Assembly (NCBI GenBank): GCA_001584585.1 | Contig: LSYV01000023.1 | Span: 108,992 to 125,113 of the forward strand | Source of the DNA: Gonium pectorale | Lineage: Eukaryota > Chlorophyta > Chlorophyceae > Chlamydomonadales > Volvocaceae | DNA length: 16,122 nucleotides | Direction of reading: 5' to 3' | Part shown: piece after piece, positions 1 through 9,100 of the stretch | Layout: the number at the start of each line of letters is the position of its first letter | Numbering within the stretch: the first letter of the stretch is position 1 | Notes under the pieces: model-generated | Database searches by the model: none | Seen by the model: only the letters and a program-made list of their open reading frames with translations | What the model was told of the DNA's origin: nothing | Program-made: the position numbers and the translations under genes

Positions 1-130
1 GCGGAAACCAATCCCAACTGCTGCACTGCAACCGCGCTTCCTTGCAGACTTCCATGCAAACGGGCTATCCTGCCGGCCAATCCTGTTGGTGCGCGCCACA
101 CACCTTCCCCACTCCCACCACCTCCCGCAC

Positions 131-3100
131 CTGAGCCGCCCTTGCGCACGCCTCGAAACAGAAGTCCGTGTCCATAGCGACCGCCTCCCACGCCCCGAAC
201 CCGTGGCGGCACACCCCTGCCGTCAGCTGCCGGTCATGCTCCGCCAGCCACCACAGCGGCAGGGCACCGCGCTTTGTTCCAGAGTGGAGCGCGGGGCTGC
301 GCTCCCACGCCACCGCGCCGACGGCGCCAGCGGTGTCGGCGACGGCGCCGCCGAAGGGATGCTCACCGCCGCCGGTCGCCGCCTCGGCAGCACGGCGGGC
401 GGCGATGCGGCGGCTTCGGACATGGCCCTCAGCGGAGGTGGCGTCGGCGGCCGCCGCCGCCGCCGCCGCGGCGTCAGCGGCATTGGCGGCGGCGTTCTTC
501 TCCTCCCCTAGCTCCGCCAGGCCTCGGTAGAGGGACGCCATGAGGTGTAGGCGCCGGCGGAGGGAACCCGCGGTCTTGGGGGTGAGGATCTGGACACGGG
601 GCCCGGGTGGTGGGAAGGCACGGAGGCATGGGCCAGCGGTGGACTGGCGGCGAACGCGGGAGGGGCGAGCTCGGGAGGGAAGGCGGCTGAAAGGGGACAA
701 GGAGAGAGCACAGAAACGCGCATGAGGCAATGGCGTGCTCTTCACGATGCAGATACCGCATTATCAGTATAACTGAGGGCAATCGAGCTGGCAGAAGCAT
801 GGAGCTGGAGGCAGCCCATCCACGTGAGCGCGGGAGCGCACCTTGGTCACACTGCCCTTCCGCCGCCGTTTCTTGCCCTTGCCGTCAACCTCCGCGTCGG
901 CCGCAGGCTCCGCAGCGCCGCCAGGCTTGCCCTCCTCGCCGCCGCCGCCGCCTCCCTCGGTGCCTGCTGCCGCGGGGTGCGCAGAGCCAGGGGGCACGTG
1001 CGTCCGGCGGGCATTACTCACGTGACTCAGGACTCTACCATACGTCTCAACGTAACAACGGCTCGTCGTGTTGCTACGCCTTTATAGCCAGCACTAACGC
1101 AGGCCGTCCTTCCGCGCGATGTGCCCCGTACAGTGCCCCGGGAGCGTACCTTCGGCGGACAAAGCCGCCTTGCCGTCGGCCTTTGCCTGCCGCTTGGCGC
1201 CAGCGCCCTTGGCCCCGGCCCTGCCGCCGCCGTCGCTGTCGGCGCCGTCATCATCGTCATCATCGTCGCCCCCGTCGTCGCCGCTGCTGCTTTCCCCACC
1301 GCCGCCGCCGTCGCTGTCGCTGCCGGAGGCGTCTGCGTGCTCGGAGCCGGCCGCATCCTCCCCGTCCCCTTCCTCATCGCTGCTGTCGCCGACGCCGTCG
1401 CCGTCCGGGTCCGCCTTCACCGCTGCGGCCTTTGCCTCCGCCGACTGGCCCCCGCCCTCGTCGCCACCACCCTCGGCTCCCTTCACCCCCGCCTCCGCCT
1501 CCACCATGGCGGTGCCGGCACCACCGTCTCCGTCGCCGCTCACCGCCGCCACCGCATGGTGCTTGGCGATGTTCTGGCATATGCGGCAGCCGCACCCCGG
1601 CGCGTGCCGGTTGCGCCGCCGCCGCCCCCGCGCGGGCGCCGGCTGGCCGTCGGCGTCGGTGTGCCCGCCTTCGGCCGCTCCGTCGGCAGCGGCAGTGTCC
1701 GGCCCAAGCAGCTCATCCACCTCGTTCAGCAAGTCCTTGATGGCCTGAACACGAAGGAGCGAGAGCGAGGGCGAGGGCTGGGGCGGGGGTCGAGAAAGGC
1801 GGGGGGCACATCGCACATCGAGCCACTGCACCAGGACCTGACCCATTAGGATGCCAGCTCGTCCAGAGCGGTCTCCCAAATGACGGCTCCAAGTACCCCG
1901 GACGAGTCATGCGCTTGCAAGCGGCGCAAAATCACTAGCGAGCAGCGTTGTTCAGGGGTGCCGCAGCGATATGCTCTCTTATCGTGAAGTCCGTATCGCC
2001 AGGGCGATTCGCCACCTGGACCACTCGCAAATCAAAGGCCACCGCACCGCCATCGCACCTGCTGTATCCCCGTGTCGCCCTTGCACGCCAGCCGGGGGAA
2101 GTGAGCACGCGCGCGCGCGAGCAGCTCCGCGAGCGCCACGCGGCCCTCCTCGCCGCCAGCCGCCGCGTCGGCGCCCGAGGGCCCTGACAACGCCGGTTGC
2201 GGCTGCGGCTGGGCCGCCGCTGCACCGGCCCCCACCGTGCCTGCCGTCGCTGCCGATGGGCCCATCAGTAACTCCCGGGCCTTTGGCGGCAGTCCGAAGC
2301 GCATCAGCAGCGCCAGCACGTCCTTGCGGTCCGCCTTGCCCCACATCTCAACCGCGGCCGAGGAGCGCCGCGCGCGCGCCCCCGCCGCGCCACCCAGGGC
2401 CCGCCGCGCCGCCGCCGCCACCACAGCGGCGGCGGCAGGGCTGCCCGCGGGCGACGCGCCGCCGGCGGCGCCGGCTGTAACCTGCTGCGCCGCCTTGAGG
2501 ATGATGTCGATGAGCCGCCGCACGCGCGGCGTGAGGCTCTGGCCGTCCGGCCAGACGTAGGAAGGGGTTGCGACCGGGGAAGCCCCGCTCCCGGCACCCG
2601 CCTCCTGCGCGCCGCCGGTCGCTGCACCAGCGGCTCCCGGCTCATCCTCCGCCCCTCCCTCGGCCTTTTCGGCGGCGGGTTTGTCGCCCTCCCGTTCCTC
2701 CTCCGCCGCCGCCTTGGGCGCCTCAGCCGCCGCAGCGGCCTCGGCTGCCGCTGCGGCGGCTACGGCCGCGGCTCCTGCTGCGCCCTCCGTCCCGGCGGCA
2801 GCCGTAAGCTCCCGGACCTTTGCCAGATGCGCTTCCTGGCGTGGCGGGTAACGCGCGCGGGAGGCGCCGCTGGGTGAATGCACTGCGCCCCATCCATGCC
2901 CAGCTCTTCGGGTGCTCGTAGTTGTTAAGCTTGGTTGGCGCCCCTACCCGCAGCCGCGTCTGAAGTCAGCGCACAGCCATTGAAGCCTTACCTTGAATTC
3001 ACCAGGTCACTCAATGCGCTCTTCGCGTACGCACGGCGTTCCCCCCCACCCTCCCGCCCTCAACCTGCCCCGCCCTGCACCCCTCTTTGCACTCATTGCC

Positions 3101-5179
3101 CCCCCCCTTGCTTGAACTACCACCCTCCCCCTGTCCGCAGCCCACACCAGCCATCCCCTCCCCTCCACCGCCCTTGCGCATCCCCGCTATCGCCCAGGCC
3201 CCTGCCACCTACCCGCGCGCCCTGGAAGATGGGCAGCAGCTCCGGGTCCGTGAACACCGCCTCCCACTCGCCGTACCCCGCCCGCCGCAGCCCCCGCATG
3301 AGCGCCAGGTCGCACTCGGCGCTCCACCAGGTGGCTGGCGGGGCGCTGTGGCTGGAGGCCAGCAGCGCGCGAACTCGGGGGAGGACCTGAACCAGGACCG
3401 GAGCCAGGCAGCCAGGGACAGGCGATGGGCGGGAAGGTGGGCGGGGAGATGGGGAATGGGGACAGGGAGGGGACGACGGACTTGGGCATGGAGGGGGTGT
3501 CACCAGGACAGCCGCCTGCGGCGCAGCGCTCGGGTGCCTGATGCGGGACCAGGATCATGCGATCAGGGGCAATCAGTTCCTCTAGGACCCCACCTCAGGC
3601 TGCTCCAGCGCGTCAGTGGCCGCGGTAAGGTCCATGAGGAGGCGCAGCCGCCCCATTAGCCACTTGACCTTGTCGACCTGGGTGAGGGGCGGGTGTGCAG
3701 GCGCACAGAGCAAGTCGTAGCGCCGTGAGGCTGCAAGGCTCAAGGCGCAGGGTGGTTCATAGACAGCAGGGGGGCTGGATGGGCTCGTCAGTAGGAGGCC
3801 AGCCCCACCTCGCCGGTGGCCCAGGGCGTCGACTGATAGGGGGCACCGCACACGCGCGCAGCGCAAGTCGAACCAGCCAACGACCCCCGTGGGGATGCGG
3901 TCGTCCTGTTGTAGTTCGATGAACGTGAGGTGCGCGTCGGTGGGAAACGTGCCAATGCCCTACGCGTGCGCTCAGTTTGCGCTCACAGCCCTGGCCCGGG
4001 TGGAGCCCCGTCAAAGCCGCCAGGATACAACACTGCAGGCCTCAACACCTCCCGCCGCCCCTCGCCCACTGCGCTCACCCCCGCCCCCCGAACGCCCGCC
4101 CCCTGCTCCCCAACACCCCCCCACCCCCACCCCCACGCCGGCCGCCGGACGCTGCTAGCAGTCAACAACTCCACGCTTTCGGACTGAGTGAACCCCCCCA
4201 CCCCACCCCAAAATCTCCTGCCCCCGCCAGGCCGCTCCCCTGCGCACACGCACGCTCTCGCACCCACCCTGGGCCAGGCCGCGCCCGCCGTGGAGAGGTC
4301 CCCCCGGCCCGCCACGGGCGCCATGATGCTGTCTAGCAACGCCGTATCCGCCGGCTCCGATGCGTGCTGCCTGATGACCTGCAGCAGGTGCCAGCAGGCA
4401 CGCTCCACCTCGCCCTCGCTGCGGACCTGCTTGCAGCGGCTGATGCGCGTGAAGGCCCCGTGGACCTGCGCCCCGAGGCGCGCAGGAAGGGCAGAGAGCG
4501 GGGGTGGCGCAGGAGGCTTCAGGACGCGGGTTTGACGAGGACGGGCTGGCATCCAGCAGCAGCAACTCGTGGCGCGGGGGAGAATGGGGGCGGGGGGCTG
4601 GCGCAACACGAAGGGATGCTGTGTGCACGGGTGTGTCATGTGAGGAAGGGACCCGGTGCGAACCGTCCGCGCGTGGTGCAGACCCGTGGCTGAGCGGCTT
4701 GCGCCAGCAGCAGCCCACGGGCGAGGGCCATCCCCGCCCCACGCACCTCCTTCCAGCGGCCCGCTCCAAACAAGATGAACGCCTGGCGCAGCGCCGCACG
4801 CTCTCCAAGAAGCCATGGAACCTGTGCAAGTCATGGACACAAACGCAGGTCCGGTTGGATACCCCTAACCTTCGCCGCTGCAGCCCCTGTTATCAAGCAG
4901 ACCATGTCCGTGTCCAGTGGATAAAAGGACCTGCTAGGTACAGTGCGGATGCGCGGAAAGCAGTTTGAGCCTATGAAGCGGGAGGGGGACATATGCTGGG
5001 CGGGGGTGAGGTCTAGGACGTCGGTGGGTAGGTCCGGACGGGTGGGTGGGGTGGGGTCGGGGGGTGGAGTGGCGACGCACCCGAGGAGGCTCCCCTCCTG
5101 CAGTAGGCTTTGACGAAGCGTCGGGGGCATCCCCAGTCCTGGCCTTCTTCGGGCTCCTCTCCTCGGCAGTATCGTCCAT
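131..5179 (-). CDS. CHD6-9/Kismet-like C-terminal region protein, no helicase visible (partial, runs off left edge)
   Basis: This looks like the part of a CHD subfamily III chromatin remodeller that follows the helicase. Proposed exons, 5' to 3', are 5179-5081, 4821-4747, 4465-4268, 3959-3852, 3677-3594, 3386-3213, 2835-2059, 1744-1150, 963-842 and 589-131. Phases agree at every junction, giving about 897 codons. Modules appear in the CHD7 order: a SANT-like ILFGAGRWKE segment (exon 2) running into an EGEVERACWHLLQ helix; KVKWLMGRLRLL (exon 5); WWSAECDLALMRGLRRAGYG followed by EWEAVFTDPELL (exon 6); WPDGQSLTPRVRRLI and MWGKADRKDVLALLMRFGLP (exon 7); and WWLAEHDRQLTAGVCRHGFG (exon 10). Exon 8 is an acidic Asp/Ser/Gly tail with an HxPGCxCxxC cluster. 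SPKKARTG and KGKKRRRKGS look like nuclear localisation signals. Exon 4 (ending GWFDLRCAR) is not recognised. Exon 10 carries an Ala run. The ATG at 5179 is the first in frame, but the frame stays open upstream. The CHD assignment is inferred from remembered family patterns. The role would be nuclear chromatin binding; no ATPase motif is seen. Confidence 0.72.
1243..1284 (-). repeat. GAT/GAC trinucleotide tract coding an Asp run
   Basis: On the minus strand this is a run of GAC/GAT codons giving about seven consecutive Asp, flanked by more Asp/Gly/Ser. It sits inside exon 8 of the CHD-like gene. Such tracts change length easily by slippage. Acidic tails of this kind are common in histone-binding proteins, but a function here is inference. 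Confidence 0.7.
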
Positions 5180-5271
5180 GCCCCAATCGAGAAGTTGTGT
5201 CCAGTGGTCCAACCAAGCCCTGTCACTCCTCAACTCTTTGGAGTGCTGACATTTTTGTTAGATGAGTTTAA

Positions 5272-5460
5272 ATGGCGAACAGGAATCGGGGCAAGAAAGT
5301 GCCGACGGTGAAGCCTCGGAAAACGTCAGGTCGAGTTCCTTTTACAGCTCCCTATGCCCAAACTATGGCAGCGCAATTGTCCTTTACTGATGTCCCTGTC
5401 GTCAAGAACATGAGAAAGATAGAGTTTGAACTTGATTCAACCGTGGTACACCCAGCCTGA
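5272..5460 (+). CDS. Small basic ORF of 62 codons, doubtful
   Basis: The ORF begins with ATG in the good context AAATGGCG and encodes a peptide with a strongly basic start (MANRNRGKKVPTVKPRKTSG) followed by a mixed hydrophobic segment. Its base composition and codon choice (many A- or T-ending codons) differ from the GC-rich exons of the three minus-strand genes. No family is recognised. It could be a small gene, the edge of an inserted element, or chance, because the same DNA probably lies at the end of the GLE1 3' UTR on the other strand. Confidence 0.2.
   Translation: MANRNRGKKVPTVKPRKTSGRVPFTAPYAQTMAAQLSFTDVPVVKNMRKIEFELDSTVVHPA
5342..5346 (-). terminator. Candidate polyadenylation signal (TGTAA) for GLE1
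   Basis: The plus-strand TTACA reads TGTAA on the minus strand, the motif used as poly(A) signal in volvocine algae. It lies about 820 bases downstream of the GLE1 stop and is the only copy seen on that strand between the stop and the CHD-like gene. The resulting 3' UTR length is plausible for these algae. It rests on the motif alone. Confidence 0.35.
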
Positions 5461-6165
5461 TACAACATCCGCAGCAGCAACCTGAGCCGCAAGAAACACG
5501 TAATCAATGCTGGATGCGGCGGGTTGCCAGGCCTGTTGCACTGACACTACCGGACAAGCTAGCGCACGTCGCAAGTCTTCCTCAAAGTGACCATATCGCC
5601 CCCACCGTCAACCCCCGATTACCGCCGACTACGTGCCCCCCGAGTGACAACAGCCCGGGCTCCCGGCAGCACCGACGGTTCACTGGTCGAATCACGAGCT
5701 TCCCCTCTGCAGCCGCTCACAAGCGCATCTGCGCGAAGTCCCAGTGAGCCAGGTCTGACGGCCGATCACACGCCGCGAAGTCGCCCGGCCACCCGCGACG
5801 GCAAAGCATGCCAAGAACGCTGCCTGACACGCCATAGCATCGACTATTCAACCACAGCGCTTTCTCAGCAACGGCTACTCTGCGTCGCAGCCACCGGTGC
5901 ACAACGGAAGGCCAGCAAGCGACAGTCTGGCGCGCCCTCCACCGCGCCGCCCGCTCTGTCGGCGGCCGTCGCACCCTACCATCACCCTACAGGTGAGCGC
6001 CGCCTCCGTGTCCGCGCCGTCCTCCACCACAACTGGCATCCCCACCACGCCGGCATGCAGCCCCCATTCTCTTGCAACAGTGCGGCCTCCGCCTCCGCGC
6101 CGTCGCTGCATCCGCGCACGCCCCGGCCCGGACCCCGACGGCAATCCTGACTCCCCACGCGCGGG

Positions 6166-9100
6166 TCACGCGCGGTTTCCGTCGAGCGAGGAGATGTCGA
6201 ACGCCGGCATGTTGCGGCCCTCTGGCGGCCGCCGGTAGACCCCGTCCGTCACGTACGTCTCCAGCAGCGTTGCCAGCGCGCCGATGTCGTCGCCGGAGGA
6301 GGCCCGCAGCGCGGGGATGTACTCGCGCTGCATCACCCCGAGCAGCTTGACGAACTGGCCGCGGTACCTACGTGCGGAGCAGCACGGGTGGTGGAGCATG
6401 TGAGGGTCAGGTAGCGGCGCGGACATGAGGGGGATGAACACGTGCCGTCGGCAGAGCAAGTGGCGGGCGAAGAAGGGCACGGTGCGGGGTGGGGATGCAG
6501 CCACAAGGTGTAGGTGCTGGTGCACATGCGCGCGTGGTTGCGTACGGCAGTAGCCATACCTGAGACGGCCTCTTTGCTATCACCCCGCCCGGCCGAAACA
6601 CAGCACATCCCCAGATGAGCGCGGGCTGAACAAGTCCGGGGTCAATCTCGAGACCTAAAGCCTAACATTACAATTCCTTGCTACGTCCCCGGCACCGCAG
6701 CCCGCACCTGACGTGCAGGGCGTACCCCGCCACTCGCAGCACCGCCACGAGCGCCTTGGCGGCGAATCGCTCGGCGGGCAGCGCGTTGAGGCTGCGGGCC
6801 AGGTAGGACCAGGCGTGCGGCAGGCCGTGCGGGTTGGGGTCGTCCACCTGGGCAGGCAGGTGCGGAGGCGAAAAGGGGGGCGGTAGGCGGGTGGTGTTGG
6901 ACACCTTCGCTTGGGCGCGCATGCAACGCATGCTCCGTCCCAATGTGCAGACCGAGCGAACGCGCAGTGTGGAGGGAGCAGGGCATAAGAATGGGCAGCC
7001 GAGAGCCCGCAAGGTGGGAGGAGGCAGCCGTGAGAGGTGGGGCGGGCAGCACCGCACTTACGCCCGTCCACAGAAAGACGGCCTTCCTTTGAGGACGAGG
7101 GGTGGGGGCCGCCTTGCGACCCAAGCTTCATGCATTCCAGATCAGCGCAACACACCGCACCGCAACCCAGCGCCGGAACTTTGCCGTACTGCGCATGCAC
7201 CTGTCACCCCACCGCGCTCGACATGCGCTCGCGGGGGTGCAGTGCTGTGCCCACCTGCATGATAGCCCCGTACAGCAGCATAACTCCCTCCAGCCGCTTG
7301 GCGTACTCGTCCGGACTCTCAAACACCTTGCCTGCGGGCGCGGACGGGTCGTCCAGCTCCGCGAAGCCCATGCCCCTACGCGGCCGGGGAGGTGGCGGTG
7401 GCGGTGAGAAAAGAAGCTCGGCACGCACAGCTGCTGGAGTCGTAGGAGGATGAGGTCTGTGGCGGGCCTGGGAAGACCAAGACCCTAAAGGACAGGTGGC
7501 TGACACGGGCCAACCTGTAGTACGCGTTGTTGCTGATCTTGGCGGTGTCATGCACGTAGGAGCGGGGGATGGCGAGCGGGCAGGCCTTGTGTATGAGGGC
7601 CACGATGAGGGGCATGAGCTCGGGGAAGGGGCCCGACAGCTTGACCACCACCAACGCCAGGGGAAAGGCTGCCTTGTTGTTGAGCTGGGGGAAGGAAGGA
7701 CACGGGAGCAAGTGACTTAGTGCGCTGGCGTTCAGCAGCATCCTCCCGGCTCCATGTGTCGGGGACGGCGGTTGTGTAGCTACGGAGGCTGGAAGGGACA
7801 GGAATGAGCAAGGCTTAAACGCCGGGTACGCGAGACGGCTGTGCCTCGCGTCCTCGCCGACCCGCCCAACGGAGCAATCAACCGCACCCGCGGCCAACGT
7901 GCATGGCAATATGTTCACCGTACCTGCACAAGCTCGTGCTGGTTAATGACCTTGCGGCAAAGCGTGAGGAGCGCAAAGGTGCGCCAGGGGCCGGCGAGGC
8001 CGCTCAGCATGGCGTACACGTCCTGGCACTTGACGTTCACCTGGGGGCGGGGGATGAGACGACAGGCGGCAAAGATGCGGGCGGGTGCGCGTTGGAGCGC
8101 ATGAGGATATAGAGGCGGTACGGGACGGGCAGAGGCAGGAGGCGAGAGGCCGGCTATCTGGAACGGATCTCACTCCTCGCGCACTGCCTGCAGCCGGCTC
8201 GTCGTCGTCGCAACCGCTGTACCACTCTCGTCTCCCCGCCTGCCCTCCCCCCCCCCCACACACACATATTGCCATCCGCCTCTGTTCCAAGCCTTCGTGG
8301 AGGCGGCCCGCCTCACCCGACGCTGTGCTCTGCACCTCTGTGCACGCGCCCGCGCACCGCGCCAAACACAGGAGCGCGCGCCAACCATGTCCCGCGCGCC
8401 CCTCAAAAGCCCCGCCCGCCCTGCCCCCAACCCCAGCCCCGGCGGAGAGCCGCCCCCACCTGGTTCTGTGTGCCGCAGATCTGCTGAACGTGCACCGTGA
8501 GCTTCTTCTCGATGGTCCGCCGCTGCGGCTTGGCGCCCGCGTCCGCCAGCAGCGGCTCCACCGCCGCCTGCGCCTCGGCCAAGGAGGCGGCCAGGCGATC
8601 CGCCTCCTGCGCGGCCGCGGGGGCGACCCGCAGGCAGGGGTGCGCCTGGGGCGGGTGTGGGCAGGTGGCGGCGGGGCAGGGTGTTGGGAGGGTTTGGGGG
8701 CTTATGCTGTAGTGGCGTCTCGCGCAGGGCGGTTTGCTGTCGTCCGGCCCCCGTCGCACGGCATTGCGGGCGGCATGGCTGTGCGGTGGAGTCCAGCGGT
8801 GTTCACACTCCACGCCGTGCACAGCCGCATGGTCCCATCTCAGGTGCCCCCGCCCAGGTGGGCCGCGCCATCATGGAGGGCATGCACCATCGCCACGTAC
8901 CGTCCCTTAGCACCCACCTTAGCGCCCGCTGCGCCGGCGTCCTTCTTGGCCTTGGCCTCCGCCTCCTGCCGCTGCTTTTCCGCATCCGCCTCCTGCCGCT
9001 TGCGCTCCTCCTCCTGGCACGGAGCAACGAGGGACACGCGCACTAAGCCGCGCGACATCGCCCGTCAAGCGCAGTGCTACACGCGCAAGCGATATAGAAG

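Larger units (their letters stand above)
5220..6165. other. Spacer between GLE1 and the CHD-like gene
   Basis: No convincing exon was found on either strand over these 946 bases. The upper part (about 5350-6165) is probably the 3' UTR of GLE1, since a minus-strand TGTAA motif lies at 5346-5342. The 5240-5500 patch is visibly richer in A/T than its surroundings and carries one short plus-strand ORF (5272-5460). Minus-strand translations were read specifically for Snf2 helicase motifs and none appeared. If the TGTAA is used, fewer than about 170 bases remain for the promoter of the CHD-like gene. Confidence 0.6.

Noticed and set aside
730..1740. Long plus-strand ORF rich in Arg, Pro and Ser
   Set aside because: It is antisense to the acidic exon 8 and exon 9 of the CHD-like gene. 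GC-rich codon structure keeps the opposite frame open, and the product is pure low complexity.
5240..6165. Possible missing CHD helicase exon upstream of 5219
   Set aside because: Minus-strand frames were read for DEAH-box and QxxGR-type helicase motifs and none was found.
6667..6671. Minus-strand TGTAA motif
   Set aside because: It lies inside the GLE1 intron between exons 12 and 13, upstream of the stop codon, so it is unlikely to be the main poly(A) signal.
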